Part shown: positions 36,571 to 46,810 of the stretch, piece after piece
How positions within the stretch are numbered: the first letter of the stretch is position 1
Layout of the letters: every line of letters begins with the position of its first letter
Source of the DNA: Sphingomonas glacialis
GTDB taxonomy: Bacteria; Pseudomonadota; Alphaproteobacteria; Sphingomonadales; Sphingomonadaceae
Length of the DNA stretch: 64,000 bases
NCBI RefSeq assembly: GCF_014653575.1
Contig: NZ_BNAQ01000001.1
Span: forward strand, 496,001 to 560,000
Reading direction: 5' to 3'
Program-made: the position numbers and the translations under genes
The notes under the pieces: generated by a model
Databases searched by the model: none
What the model saw: only the letters and a program-made list of their open reading frames with translations
What the model was told of the DNA's origin: nothing

Positions 36571-39500
36571 TCAGAAGTCGCGCTTGTAGCGCACCGTCGC
36601 GTTCGACCCGCCGAACGACCCGGCCTGTGACAGCACGCTGAGCGCCTTGGTCAGCGACACCTCGATCTGAGTCGCAGTAAAGCCGCGCGCGTCGGTGATC
36701 ACTTCGACATAGATGTTCTTGGTGATGTACTTTCCGGCGGCGAGCGAAGTGCTCTGCCCCGTTGCCGAGTCGGCCCCCAGGATCCGCAGTCGATCGATCC
36801 CGGCGACGCTGCGCAACTTGCCGAGCGGATTGAGCCCGCCGCCCGATCCGCGCAGCGAGTTGAGCGCGGATGCCAACTGGATCGCCTGGATCGCGGACAG
36901 ATTGGTCACCGAGCTGCCGAACAACAGCCGGCTGAGCACTTCGTCCTGCGGCAGCGCCGGGGTCGAATTGAAGGCGATCTGCGGCTTCTGGCCGGTGCCG
37001 GTGATGTCGATCACGACGGTGATGTCGTTGGTCGTCGTCGTCGCGCTGATGTTGATCTCGGGATCGACCAGCGCTCCGCCAGCGAAGCGGACATCGCCCT
37101 TGGTCACGTCGAACCGCTTGCCAGCGAACGAATAGGTCCCGCGCACGATCTGCAGCCGACCGAGGATCTGCGGCGCGGCCGAGGTTCCGGCCACGCGCAT
37201 ATCGGCCTCCCACTCGGACTCGAGCCCCATGCCGGACACGAACAACTGATTCTGCGCGCGCACGCGGATGTCGAGCTTGAACAAGCCGATCGGGGCCTCG
37301 GCGGCGGGTTGCGTGGCGGCCTTCACCACATCGCTCTTGCGGCGGACTCCCGTCAGTTCGGCGACTTCGGCCTGGCCCTGGCGGATGATCTCGTAACGCG
37401 CATTGGGGATACGGATGTCCCCGGTGATCAAGCCACCCTTGGCCTTGCTGTTGCTGACCGAGACGGTGCCGGTTGCGGTCGCGCCAAGCGCGTCGCTGCT
37501 GGCAAGCCGCGCGTTGTTGAGCGTCGCCTTGATATCGATCGGGAAGCCCGCCGCCGACGAGAAGCCAACCGAGCCTTGCGCCTGCACAGTGCCCTCGCCA
37601 GCGCGCGCCGACAATTGCGTCAGGTCGAAACGATCGTTGGTGAAACGACCGGCGATCTTCATTTGCGTGAGACGCGTGCCGTAGACTTCGTTGTCATAGG
37701 TCAGCGCATCGGCGCGAACCAAGCCGGTCAGTTGCGGCGCATCGACGCGCCCGCCGAAATCGGCAGCAACCGCGATCGGCCCTGACACTTGCTGCTTGGC
37801 CAGACCAGCGAGCGAGAACAGCACGCTCGACGGGCCGTTATACCGGATCCCGCCCGACAACGGCGCGGCGAGCAAGCGCTGGGTCCAGCTGCTGCCACCG
37901 CCCAATGGCTGCAAGGTCGCGACCAGGCGACCGACCGTCGCGCCGCCACGCTGGATGAGCGCACGCGCGTCGCCGCCAGCATTGGTCAGCCCGACCTGTG
38001 CGATCACGTCGACCGGCTGCGAAACGCTCGCCAGGCTCGACCGCGTGAAGTTCTTGATGCGGAACCGGCCAGCGATCTGCGGGACCGAAGCGCCTTGCGG
38101 CTGGGTATAATCGAGCGACCCCGTCGCGGTGCCGCCCAAGCCAAGATCGGGAACAAGCGCGTTGGCAACCGACACGTCGAGCGAGTCGAGCCGCAGCTTT
38201 GCCGAGAGCCCCTTGCCATATTCGCCTGCGATCCGCGCGCTGCCACCCGCGCTGTTCGCGCCGGCGCCGAAATCGAGTCGCGTCGGTTGCAAGCGATACG
38301 TGCCGCGATCGATCTCGATGCGCGCGACATTGCCGGTCTTGAAGGCGATACCGTTGGCTTGGCCCTGCGTCGCGACGAGCCACAGCTTGGGGCTCAAGCG
38401 CGCGTTGGCAGCAACTCGGAACGGCACCCCGTTCGAACCCGTCGCGAGCACTTGCGCGGTGCCGCTGCCGTTGACGTAATTGATCTTCGCTCGCGCTGCC
38501 GACAGCACGGCGGCGCCGTAGCGCAGATCGGCGACCTGCGCGTCGGCGACGATTTGCGGCGCGTTCGGATAGAGCACGGCCTGCGCATTGATGATCGCGC
38601 GGCCGATCGTGAAGTCGGTCGCCCCCGGGATCTTGGCGTTGCTGGCGCGAGCGGCGACATCGACGCGCTGGACCTTGCCTTGCGCGCCGAGCAGGGCAGC
38701 GCCGCTAATGCCCGATCCGGCAAAGGTGATCCGCCCGCCGAACGGCCCGGCGGCAAGCTGCTCGACCCGGCCCTTGAAATCGACGCCGGCGAAGCGCGCG
38801 TTATGGATATCGGCGGTCAGCCGTGGTGACGGCGTTACGAGGACATCGGCGGTGAACGGCCCGTAATTGGTCCCGCCCTTCGCCAGCACCGCGTACGATG
38901 CGCCGTTGCCGCGTATCTGCGCCTCAAGATTCACCAGACCGACGCCGACGTCCGGCCGCGCGGCGCGGAGCAGCACGACAGGCTTGGTCGCCGTGCCCGT
39001 CACGCGCGCGGTGAGTGGGCCGTATTGGTTGGAATACGCGTCGGCGTCGACGAGCAGAGGCCCCTTCGGATCATACCGCCCCTGCCCACGCATTACGCGG
39101 AATTGCGGCGCATTCAGCCGCAGGTTGCGGAAGGTGATGATGCCGTTGGGATCATAACCGACATCGGCGGTGACGGCGGCGTTCCCGCCGAGAAAGCTGC
39201 GCGCGCCTTCGTTGAAGATCTGCGACGTCTTGGCCGCGACATGCGCGGTAATGCCGAAGCCACCGCTCGAAACCGTCACCAGCTTGGCGTCGGTGCGTAG
39301 CGAGAGGATGCCGACACCATCGACCTTGTAATCGTTGACGCGGCCGTTGAGCGCGCCGCGATACAGGCCTGTCGCAAGATCCGCGACCACCACGGCGGTC
39401 GCATCGATCTTACGCGAGCGGATCCGCAGATTGTCCGACAGCACCTTGCCCTTGGCGATCGCGAAGTCGCCGTTGATCGCGACGTTGTCGAGCAGCCCGC

Positions 39501-40815
39501 CCGCCGCCGCGTTCAACCCTGTCACACGCGCGGCGCGCGCTGCGACCGGAACGACGATGTGATCGGCATTCACGCGCGCAAGACCCGAAGCATACAGCTG
39601 CTCGACCCGCGTCTCGCCAAAGCCGAGCACGCCGGCGGTGATGACGTAATTGACCGTCGGCGTAGCGAACTTGCCGTCGAGCACGACGCGCGCCGCGACA
39701 TCACGCCCATTGAGGTTGGGCGCGATCGCGCCGGGGGTCAGCAGCTTTGCGTTGACGGCGAATTGCCCGAAGCTGCTCTGCGCGAGATCGAGCAGGCCCT
39801 TGGCGTCGAGCGCAAGCGCGTCCGAGCGGAGCGTCGTCGTCAGATTGACTTTGCGCTGGTCGAGTGTCGCGTCGAGCGCGACTTGCAAGACCGGCGCAGT
39901 CAGCCGCGCGATCGGGTTGACCGGGGTCGCCTTGTCCTTGGGCGCGCCGCCTGGATAGAGTCCGGGATTGGTCGTGCCGCGCACCTTGAACGTGCCGCTA
40001 TGCGCCTCGAGCGACAGGTCGGCGAGTTGGGCGCCGCCGAGCGTGCCCGTCGCCTTGCCAGACCATGCCTTCCAGCTGCCCTTGCCGCCGATGGTAAAGT
40101 CGAGCGGCGCCTTCAGGCCACCCATTCGCGCAACGACGCCGTTGGCCGGCGCGGTCAGCCGCGCATCGAGGTCGAGCTTGTCCTGATCGGGCACCGCATC
40201 GAGCTTCAGCACCAGACGATCGCCGCCAGCGATGCCAGCACCCGTCAGCGCCGCAACATTGGCGGTCACCTGTGCGCGCTTGTCGGCGATGTGCGTCGCG
40301 GCGTCGATCTTGAGGATATGCGCCTCGCCCGTCACCGGCTTGGCGAGGATCATGCGATCGACCGTCAGCCGACCGATATCGATATCGAGATCGGGCAGGA
40401 TCGGCGCGTTGGGGTCGGTCGGCGTCGGCTTGAACGCGGGCGAGCGCGTCATCGTCACCAACGCCGCCTGCGCCGAGCGCACGTCGATATGGTTCTGCGC
40501 ATAGGCAAACGGCCGCCAATCGACCGCGATCCGCGGGGACGCCAGGAACACGCCCTTCTGGTCGCTCACGCGCACATCGGTCAGCACCATCGCGCCATAG
40601 AGCGATCCGTCGATCCGCCCGACCTTGATGTTGAGCCCCGATGCGGTGGTGTAGCCGCCCAGGTAATTGGCGATCACGCGCCGCCCGGGCGCGGTGTTGA
40701 GGCCGAGCACGAACAGCCCGACGAGAACGACCAGCCCGACCAGCGTGATCGCCACCCACTTTACGATACGCTGCCACAGCGGACGGCGCACGACGACGAC
40801 CTCTTCCTCGGCCAT
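36571..40815 (-). CDS. tamB: Translocation and assembly module protein TamB
   Basis: A 1414-residue AsmA-like protein. One N-terminal membrane helix (about 18-42; VAITLVGLVVLVGLFVLGLN) anchors it in the inner membrane. A very long beta-groove repeat region spans the periplasm, and the C-terminal DUF490/TamB domain ends with WEADMRVAG, GRLQIVRGTYSFAGKRF and a final Phe. Bridge-like proteins of this type carry phospholipids to the outer membrane and work with TamA. The ATG overlaps the tamA stop (ATGA). The length is usual for alphaproteobacteria. Confidence 0.93.
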   Translation of the reverse strand: MAEEEVVVVRRPLWQRIVKWVAITLVGLVVLVGLFVLGLNTAPGRRVIANYLGGYTTASGLNIKVGRIDGSLYGAMVLTDVRVSDQKGVFLASPRIAVDWRPFAYAQNHIDVRSAQAALVTMTRSPAFKPTPTDPNAPILPDLDIDIGRLTVDRMILAKPVTGEAHILKIDAATHIADKRAQVTANVAALTGAGIAGGDRLVLKLDAVPDQDKLDLDARLTAPANGVVARMGGLKAPLDFTIGGKGSWKAWSGKATGTLGGAQLADLSLEAHSGTFKVRGTTNPGLYPGGAPKDKATPVNPIARLTAPVLQVALDATLDQRKVNLTTTLRSDALALDAKGLLDLAQSSFGQFAVNAKLLTPGAIAPNLNGRDVAARVVLDGKFATPTVNYVITAGVLGFGETRVEQLYASGLARVNADHIVVPVAARAARVTGLNAAAGGLLDNVAINGDFAIAKGKVLSDNLRIRSRKIDATAVVVADLATGLYRGALNGRVNDYKVDGVGILSLRTDAKLVTVSSGGFGITAHVAAKTSQIFNEGARSFLGGNAAVTADVGYDPNGIITFRNLRLNAPQFRVMRGQGRYDPKGPLLVDADAYSNQYGPLTARVTGTATKPVVLLRAARPDVGVGLVNLEAQIRGNGASYAVLAKGGTNYGPFTADVLVTPSPRLTADIHNARFAGVDFKGRVEQLAAGPFGGRITFAGSGISGAALLGAQGKVQRVDVAARASNAKIPGATDFTIGRAIINAQAVLYPNAPQIVADAQVADLRYGAAVLSAARAKINYVNGSGTAQVLATGSNGVPFRVAANARLSPKLWLVATQGQANGIAFKTGNVARIEIDRGTYRLQPTRLDFGAGANSAGGSARIAGEYGKGLSAKLRLDSLDVSVANALVPDLGLGGTATGSLDYTQPQGASVPQIAGRFRIKNFTRSSLASVSQPVDVIAQVGLTNAGGDARALIQRGGATVGRLVATLQPLGGGSSWTQRLLAAPLSGGIRYNGPSSVLFSLAGLAKQQVSGPIAVAADFGGRVDAPQLTGLVRADALTYDNEVYGTRLTQMKIAGRFTNDRFDLTQLSARAGEGTVQAQGSVGFSSAAGFPIDIKATLNNARLASSDALGATATGTVSVSNSKAKGGLITGDIRIPNARYEIIRQGQAEVAELTGVRRKSDVVKAATQPAAEAPIGLFKLDIRVRAQNQLFVSGMGLESEWEADMRVAGTSAAPQILGRLQIVRGTYSFAGKRFDVTKGDVRFAGGALVDPEINISATTTTNDITVVIDITGTGQKPQIAFNSTPALPQDEVLSRLLFGSSVTNLSAIQAIQLASALNSLRGSGGGLNPLGKLRSVAGIDRLRILGADSATGQSTSLAAGKYITKNIYVEVITDARGFTATQIEVSLTKALSVLSQAGSFGGSNATVRYKRDF

Positions 40816-42929
40816 CAAAAGGCTTGTCCGATCGAAATGTAGAGCGCGACCTTGCCGTCGCCCTTACGCGGGTTGAGCGGGGTGGCGACGTCGACGCGCA
40901 GCGGCCCGAAATTGGTGTAGAAGCGCCCGCCGATCCCCGCGCCGTAGCGCAGGTCGGTGCCCTTGGGGATCGGGCCTTCATAGGCGTTGCCGCCGTCGAA
41001 GAACGGTACGATACCGTAATTGCCGAAGCGATAGCGCGCCTCGAGCGCGAATTCGTTAATCGAGCGCCCGCCGACCGGATTGCCCTGCGGATCAAGCGGG
41101 CCGAGCCGCTGATAGCCGTAGCCGCGCACCGAGCCGCCACCGCCGCCATAATAGCGCCGCGACGGCGCAAGCTCGTCCCGCCCGGTACCCGCGATCGAGC
41201 CCGCGCGGAGCCGTCCGGCGAGGACGATGCTGTCCCCGATCGGATAATAGCCGCTCGCCTCGATCAGCGTGCGGGCATACGGTCGCACCGCGCCGCGGAC
41301 CGAGGTCTCGGGGCTGAGGCTAAGCTTGAGGCGATATCCCTTGGTCGGGTTGAGCAGACTGTCCGAGCGGTCGAACAACACCTGGCCGGGCAAGGCTGCG
41401 ATGAAATAGGTCCCGCGCTTGCGCGCGCCGAGGCCGAAATCATAGACGCTCTCGTTGGTCCCGACCAGTTCGAAGCCATAGGCGTAGGTGAACTTCTTCT
41501 GCCAGAGCGGCGTCGAATCGTACGATACCTTGCCCGACAGCGTCGCGGTCAACGCATTGTACGCGTCATAGCTCGTCCGGTTGGCCGATGCGGTGAACGT
41601 CACGGTCTTGTCGCGCTTGCCCGCGTTGGACCGGCGGAAAGTCGCGCTCGCGCCTTGCTCCTGCGTGCCGCCGACTGCGGTGAAGATCAGCGCGCCTTCG
41701 GGCGCGAAGCGGTTGCGATCAGTGTACGACCCTTCGAGCCGGACGCCCTGTCCCGTGCTGTAGCCACCGCTGACCGCGAGCGAGCGCTGCTTGCCGCGTT
41801 CCTGCTTGACCAGCAGATTGACCTGCTCGGTCCCGTCGGGGTTGATGTTCCCGGTCCGCACCGGCTCGACCGAGACAGTCGAAAACAGTCCGGTCGCGAC
41901 GAGCGCGGCGCGCAGATCGTCGGTCAGGCGGTTGTCGTAGAGTTGCCCCGGCTTGAAGCGCGTCAGCACGCTGACATGCTCGGCGCCGAAGGCGAGCCGT
42001 CCCTCGGTGGTGAAGGTCCCGAACGACGAGCGCGGCCCGGTATCGACCGGCAGTGTATAGTCGCCCGTCCCGGTCATATCGTCGAGCAGGATGTCGCGCT
42101 GGCCGACCTTGGTGAACGGGTATCCGCGCTGCGGCAGGATCAGCGCGACATTGGCTTCGGCGCCCTGGACGCGATCGGCTTCGATCGCATCGCCGACCTT
42201 GAGCGGGAGCTGGCTTTCGATCAGCCCCGGCGGCGTGGTGGGTTCAGCCTTTACGGTGATCGTGCCGAGCTTGTACTGCTTGCCCGGCGTCGCCGAAACG
42301 ATCGCGCGCAGCTTCGTCGGATCGCCAGGGATCGGCTCGAGCGTCGAAACCGCGGTGCCGTCGTAATAGCCGAGCGACTTCATCAACCGCACCGCCAGCG
42401 CCTCGTCCTCACGCGCCCGCGCCGAAACGACGGTCGCGTTGGCGGCCTTGCCCTTGCCACCACGGAGCGCCGAAAGCCCGTTGAACTGGCCCTTCAGTTT
42501 CACCGCATCGAGACCGCGAACCTCGGTATCGTAGCGAATGTCCGGCGACTTCGTGTCCTTGAAGGTCGCATCGACCAGCGGAGTCGAATCGAAGCCCTGG
42601 AGCGACGGCAACGGTTGCGCGAGCTCCGGCGCCGCTGTCTCGGCCGGCGCTTGCGCGACGGGCAGCATCGGCTCGAGCGGGGCGTTGATATCGTTCGACA
42701 AAGGCGGCAGCGCCTTGGTGAATTCCGCATCGGGAACGATCGCGGGTTCGGGCGCTTGTTGCGCGGCAACCGGTGCAGTCGACGGCGTTAAAGGAGGCTC
42801 CGACTGCTGCATCCCTGCAGCAGCGACAGCCAAAATCCCACTCGAAAACACCGATACGCTCAACGACTCACTTCCCCGCTTCTGCGCAGGAACCTCTCGC
42901 GAACGACTCCCACCTGACTGCCAACGCAC
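40815..42929 (-). CDS. tamA: TamA / BamA-family outer-membrane protein
   Basis: A protein of up to 704 residues with POTRA-like domains (about 110-350; for example PGKQYKLGTITVKA) and a C-terminal 16-strand beta-barrel of the Omp85 type. The barrel shows the RGYGYQRLGP loop (VRGY motif) and terminal SIGQAF. Its start is uncertain: GTG 42929 gives an odd polar lead, while a TTG a little inside would place the hydrophobic SVFSSGILAVAAAG at the very N-terminus as a signal peptide. A Pro/Ala-rich linker (about 40-100) precedes the POTRAs. It pairs with TamB. Confidence 0.9.
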   Translation of the reverse strand: MRWQSGGSRSREVPAQKRGSESLSVSVFSSGILAVAAAGMQQSEPPLTPSTAPVAAQQAPEPAIVPDAEFTKALPPLSNDINAPLEPMLPVAQAPAETAAPELAQPLPSLQGFDSTPLVDATFKDTKSPDIRYDTEVRGLDAVKLKGQFNGLSALRGGKGKAANATVVSARAREDEALAVRLMKSLGYYDGTAVSTLEPIPGDPTKLRAIVSATPGKQYKLGTITVKAEPTTPPGLIESQLPLKVGDAIEADRVQGAEANVALILPQRGYPFTKVGQRDILLDDMTGTGDYTLPVDTGPRSSFGTFTTEGRLAFGAEHVSVLTRFKPGQLYDNRLTDDLRAALVATGLFSTVSVEPVRTGNINPDGTEQVNLLVKQERGKQRSLAVSGGYSTGQGVRLEGSYTDRNRFAPEGALIFTAVGGTQEQGASATFRRSNAGKRDKTVTFTASANRTSYDAYNALTATLSGKVSYDSTPLWQKKFTYAYGFELVGTNESVYDFGLGARKRGTYFIAALPGQVLFDRSDSLLNPTKGYRLKLSLSPETSVRGAVRPYARTLIEASGYYPIGDSIVLAGRLRAGSIAGTGRDELAPSRRYYGGGGGSVRGYGYQRLGPLDPQGNPVGGRSINEFALEARYRFGNYGIVPFFDGGNAYEGPIPKGTDLRYGAGIGGRFYTNFGPLRVDVATPLNPRKGDGKVALYISIGQAF

Positions 42930-42947
42930 GAAACGGCGTTGGTTTCC

Positions 42948-45014
42948 CTACCTTTGTTTCAGCATCAGCCGATAGGTGTGGAGCAGCGGCTCCGTATAGC
43001 CATTGGGCTGCGCGCCGCCATCGAAAACGAGCGCGCGCGCCGCCTGCAGCGCCAGGCTGTCGGGATGCCCGCTCATCGGATGATAGAGCGGGTCGCCGGC
43101 ATTCTGCGCATCGACCTTTGCCGCCATGCGCTCGAACGCCGCATCGACGTCCGCCGCGGTCGCAACCCCGTGGAGCAGCCAGTTGGTGATGTGCTGCGAC
43201 GAGATGCGCAGTGTCGCGCGGTCTTCCATCAGCCCGATATCATGGATGTCGGGCACCTTGGAGCATCCGACGCCCTGGTCGATCCAGCGCACGACATAGC
43301 CGAGAATCCCCTGCGCATTGTTGTCGAGCTCGGCACGGATTTCGTCAGGCGTCCAGTTGCGGCCTTGCGCGACGGGCACGCTGAGCAGCGCATCGAGCGA
43401 CGGGATCGATTCCTTGGCGATCGCCTTCTGCCGCGCGAACACGTCGACCTGATGATAGTGCATCGCATGCAACGTCGCCGCGGTCGGGGACGGGACCCAC
43501 GCCGTATTGGCGCCAGCTTGCGGATGCGCGATCTTCTGCACGAGCATATCGCCCATCCGGTCGGGCGCGGCCCACATCCCCTTGCCGATCTGCGCCCGGC
43601 CCGACAGGCCGGCGGCAAGACCGATGCGGACGTTGCGGTCCTCATACGCCTTGATCCAGTCGCTGGTCTTCATCTCGGCCTTGGGGATCATCGGCCCCGC
43701 GCGCATCGCGGTGTGCATCTCGTCGCCGGTGCGATCGAGGAAGCCGGTGTTGATGAAGACGATGCGGTCCTTCACCGCTTCGATGCAGGCGGCGAGATTG
43801 GCCGAAGTGCGGCGCTCTTCGTCCATCACGCCGACCTTGAGCGTGTTGCGCGCCAGGCCGAGCAGATCTTCGACCGCGTCGAACAGTGCATTGGTGAAGG
43901 CGCATTCGGCCGGCCCGTGCATCTTGGGCTTGACGATATAGACCGAACCCGCGCGGCTGTTCTGGAACGCGCCGAGCTTGCGCAAGTCGTAGAGCGCGAT
44001 CGTGCTCGTGATGATCGCGTCGAGAATCCCCTCGGGCGCGTCGCTGCCGTCGCCGAGCCGCAGCGCGGGCGTCGTCATCAAGTGCCCGACGTTGCGGACG
44101 AACAACAAGCTGCGTCCCGCCAACGTCAGGCCGTCATCATAGACGCGATCGGGGTTGAGCCGTCGCGTGATCGTCTTGCCGCCCTTGTCGAACGATTCCT
44201 CGAGCGCCCCCGTCATCAGCCCGAGCCAGTTGGTATAGGCCGCGACCTTGTCCTCGGCATCGACCGCGGCGATCGAATCCTCGAGGTCGCAGATCGTCGT
44301 CAGTGCCGATTCGAGGATGACGTCGGCGATTCCCGACGGATCGTCACGCCCGATCGGATGGTCGCGATCGACCACCACTTCGATGTGCAGCCCGTTATGG
44401 ACGAACAGCCACGACGCGCCCTTGCGCCCGACCAGCTGCGCCGGATCGCGCAATACCGGCTCCTTGTCGGCGAGTTCGGCCCAGGGACGGTCCGCAAGCG
44501 GTACGGCCTGGTCGAGAAACGCCTTTGCGGCAACGACGACCTGGCGCCCGCGCACCGGATCATAGCCGCCCGGCACCGCCATCCCCGGCAACGCGTCGGT
44601 GCCGTAATAGGCATCGTACAAGCTGCCCCAGCGCGCGTTGGCAGCGTTGAGCAGGAAGCGCGCGTTGAGAATCGGCACGACGAGCTGCGGCCCCGCCATC
44701 GTCGCGACCTCCGGATCGACATGCTCGGTGGTGACGGTGAAGGGCGCCGGCTCGTCGACGAGATAGCCGATCTCGCGCAGATACGCCGCATCGACCGCCC
44801 CACCCGCCTGATAGCGCGAATCGATCTTGGCCTGGAGATCGTCGCGCACGCGCAACAGCGCGGCGTTCTCCGGCGCGAAGCGGGCATAGATCGCGGCAAC
44901 GCCCGACCACCACGCGCCGGGCGCGATGTCGAGCCCCGGCAGGACACGCTCCTCGACGAAAGTGGCGAGCGGCGCCGCCACCGAAAGGCCGGCGCGATCG
45001 AGCATGTCGGGCAT
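42948..45014 (-). CDS. glcB: Malate synthase G
   Basis: A 688-residue single-chain malate synthase G condensing glyoxylate and acetyl-CoA. It shows [37 protein letters not shown], the region with [10 protein letters not shown], and the C-terminal [10 protein letters not shown] strong Shine-Dalgarno AGGAGG precedes ATG 45014. Isocitrate lyase is not in the window. It lies just upstream of tamA in the same direction (18 bases), an arrangement without evident functional logic. Slightly shorter than the typical 710-720 residues. Confidence 0.93.
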   Translation of the reverse strand: MPDMLDRAGLSVAAPLATFVEERVLPGLDIAPGAWWSGVAAIYARFAPENAALLRVRDDLQAKIDSRYQAGGAVDAAYLREIGYLVDEPAPFTVTTEHVDPEVATMAGPQLVVPILNARFLLNAANARWGSLYDAYYGTDALPGMAVPGGYDPVRGRQVVVAAKAFLDQAVPLADRPWAELADKEPVLRDPAQLVGRKGASWLFVHNGLHIEVVVDRDHPIGRDDPSGIADVILESALTTICDLEDSIAAVDAEDKVAAYTNWLGLMTGALEESFDKGGKTITRRLNPDRVYDDGLTLAGRSLLFVRNVGHLMTTPALRLGDGSDAPEGILDAIITSTIALYDLRKLGAFQNSRAGSVYIVKPKMHGPAECAFTNALFDAVEDLLGLARNTLKVGVMDEERRTSANLAACIEAVKDRIVFINTGFLDRTGDEMHTAMRAGPMIPKAEMKTSDWIKAYEDRNVRIGLAAGLSGRAQIGKGMWAAPDRMGDMLVQKIAHPQAGANTAWVPSPTAATLHAMHYHQVDVFARQKAIAKESIPSLDALLSVPVAQGRNWTPDEIRAELDNNAQGILGYVVRWIDQGVGCSKVPDIHDIGLMEDRATLRISSQHITNWLLHGVATAADVDAAFERMAAKVDAQNAGDPLYHPMSGHPDSLALQAARALVFDGGAQPNGYTEPLLHTYRLMLKQR

Positions 45015-45103
45015 GGATGTCCTCCTGGAAAAACACGGTTCGCCTGGGGAGGGCCGAGGTCGCTTAGGCCAGCAAAGGCCCTGCTATCAACCCTGCTCCC
45101 TCC

Positions 45104-45550
45104 TCACTCCGGGTCGAACGGTGCGGCAGATGCCTCGATCCGGTCAAGCATCGCGCGGAACGCCTTGATCTCCGCTGGCGAAAATCCCGCAAAAACCCGC
45201 GCCTCGAGCTCGAGCGCCTTGGGCGCGACATCGTCGTACAACGCCTGGCCCGTCGCCGTCAGCGCGAGCATGTGCGAGCGCTGATCGCCCGGATTTGGCT
45301 GCCGCGCGACGAGCCCGCGTTCGACCAGGGCGGCGGCGGCGCGGCTGACGGTGACCTTGTCCATCCGCGTCGCCAAGCCCAGCGCCTGCTGCGTCATCCC
45401 CGGCCCTTCGGCGATCACCGCGACGAGCCGCCACTCCGAAATCTTGAGCCCGAACAGCGCCTGATACGCGCTGGCGATCGCGGCAGACACACGGTTCGAC
45501 GCGATCGACAAGCGATAGGGCAGGAAGTCGTCGAGTTTGAGCGTTGCCAT
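45104..45550 (-). CDS. MarR-family regulator, probably of hpd/hmgA
   Basis: A 148-residue winged-helix protein starting MATLKLDDFLPYRLSIASNRV. The recognition helix region MTQQALGLATRMDKVTVSRA and wing RQPNPGDQRSHMLAL are typical of MarR. It diverges from hpd over a 76-base gap that contains a clear inverted repeat, matching the known habit of MarR regulators (HpdR/HmgR type) controlling tyrosine-catabolic genes in response to homogentisate or 4-hydroxyphenylpyruvate. Confidence 0.88.
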   Translation of the reverse strand: MATLKLDDFLPYRLSIASNRVSAAIASAYQALFGLKISEWRLVAVIAEGPGMTQQALGLATRMDKVTVSRAAAALVERGLVARQPNPGDQRSHMLALTATGQALYDDVAPKALELEARVFAGFSPAEIKAFRAMLDRIEASAAPFDPE

Positions 45551-45596
45551 GCGCAATCGATACGGGATGGACCGGTTCGTGCAAGCCCGCTATATC

Positions 45597-45610
45597 GTTT
45601 CATCTGAAAC
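45597..45610. promoter_or_regulatory. MarR operator candidate in the hpd promoter
   Basis: GTTTCA-TC-TGAAAC is a perfect 6-2-6 inverted repeat in the marR-hpd divergent region, 16 bases before the hpd ATG. TATATC (45591-45596) just upstream could be the -10 of hpd, placing the operator at the transcription start. Confidence 0.6.
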
Positions 45611-45626
45611 CAGTTGGAGCCGACCG

Positions 45627-46703
45627 ATGACCGCGCCAGACACCAAGCCTGCAAACCCGATGGGCCTGAACGGCTTCGAATTCGTCGAATTCACCTCGCC
45701 CAACCCCGAGGCGATGGCCGACCTGTTCGTCAAGATGGGCTTCACCCACGTCGGCAACCACAAGTCGAAGAACGTCCGCCGCTACGCGCAGGGCGACATC
45801 AACTTCCTGCTCAACATGGATGATGCGGGTCAGGTCGCGGGCTTCCGCGATACGCACGGCCCCTCGGCCAATGCGATGGCGTTCCGCGTCGCTGACGGCG
45901 AAAGCGCGCTGAAGATGGCGGTCGAACGCGGTGCTGTCGCGGTCAAGGGCGCAGTTGGCCCGGACGAGCTCGAGCTCCCCGCGATCGAAGGCATTGGCGG
46001 CGCGAACCTGTATCTGGTCGACGAGAAGTCGCGGATCTACGAAACCGACTTCACCCCGGTCGAAGGCGCCGGCGTCGATGACCACAGCGTCGGCCTCCAC
46101 ACGCTCGACCATCTGACGCACAATCTGCAGCGCGGGCGGATGGCCTATTGGGCGGATTATTACGAGCGGATCTTCAACTTCCGCCAGATCCGCTATTTCG
46201 ACATTGAGGGCCAGTCGACCGGCCTCTTCTCCAAGGCGATGACCGCGCCCGACGACAAGATCCGCATCCCGTTGAACGAAAGCCAGGACGAGCATTCGCA
46301 GATCGAGGAGTTCATCAAGGACTATAAGGGCGAAGGCATCCAGCATCTCGCGCTCGCGACCGACGACATCTTCAAGACGGTCGATACGCTGCGGGCGAAC
46401 GGGATCCGTTTCCAGACGACGCCGCAGACCTATTTCGACCTGATCGACAAGCGCCTTCCCGGGCACGACCACGACGTCGAGGAAATGCGCAAGCGCGATA
46501 TCCTGATCGACGGCGCGCCCGAGACCGGCGGCGGGCTGCTGCTGCAGATCTTCACCGAGAACATGGTCGGGCCGATCTTCTTCGAGATCATCCAGCGCAA
46601 GGGCAATGACGGCTTTGGCGAGGGCAATTTCAAGGCGTTGTTCGAGAGCATCGAGCTCGACCAGATCCGCCGCGGCGTGGTGCCGGGCGCAGTCGAGGCA
46701 TAA
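45627..46703 (+). CDS. hpd: 4-Hydroxyphenylpyruvate dioxygenase
   Basis: A 358-residue non-haem iron dioxygenase turning 4-hydroxyphenylpyruvate into homogentisate. Two vicinal-oxygen-chelate halves are visible. The iron ligands are His162 (HTLDHL), His240 ([10 protein letters not shown]) and Glu320 ([10 protein letters not shown]), close to the numbering of the Pseudomonas enzyme. The ATG at 45627 follows GGAGC. It is the first gene of the hpd-hmgA unit and is likely repressed by the divergent MarR protein. Confidence 0.96.
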   Translation: MTAPDTKPANPMGLNGFEFVEFTSPNPEAMADLFVKMGFTHVGNHKSKNVRRYAQGDINFLLNMDDAGQVAGFRDTHGPSANAMAFRVADGESALKMAVERGAVAVKGAVGPDELELPAIEGIGGANLYLVDEKSRIYETDFTPVEGAGVDDHSVGLHTLDHLTHNLQRGRMAYWADYYERIFNFRQIRYFDIEGQSTGLFSKAMTAPDDKIRIPLNESQDEHSQIEEFIKDYKGEGIQHLALATDDIFKTVDTLRANGIRFQTTPQTYFDLIDKRLPGHDHDVEEMRKRDILIDGAPETGGGLLLQIFTENMVGPIFFEIIQRKGNDGFGEGNFKALFESIELDQIRRGVVPGAVEA

Positions 46704-46710
46704 GCACGTG

Positions 46711-46797
46711 CGTCGCCCCGGCGGAGGCCGGGGCCGCTGCGCGTGATGCGAGCGGCGCGACACGAACGCAGCGGCCCCGGCCTCCGCCGGGGCGACG
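46711..46797. repeat. REP-like palindromic element (copy B) between hpd and hmgA
   Basis: The 26-base arms 46711-46736 and 46772-46797 are identical to those of the element between ilvN and ilvC, with the pairing extended inwards by GCTGCG/CGCAGC. The spacer sequence differs from copy A. It begins 8 bases after the hpd stop and ends 13 bases before hmgA, so it forms an intra-operon hairpin. Confidence 0.85.
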
Positions 46798-46810
46798 ATG
46801 GGATCGCGAG

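Noticed and set aside
40824..42791. Long plus-strand frame opposite tamA
   Set aside because: Same shadow effect; TamA barrel and POTRA segments on the minus strand explain the conservation.
45015..45103. Riboswitch upstream of malate synthase
   Set aside because: A strong RBS and a weak promoter-like pair are visible, but no conserved riboswitch core or paired helices of a known class.
42939..45284. Very long plus-strand frame opposite malate synthase
   Set aside because: The minus-strand protein is an unmistakable malate synthase G; the other frame is Arg/Asp/His-rich with no recognisable domain.
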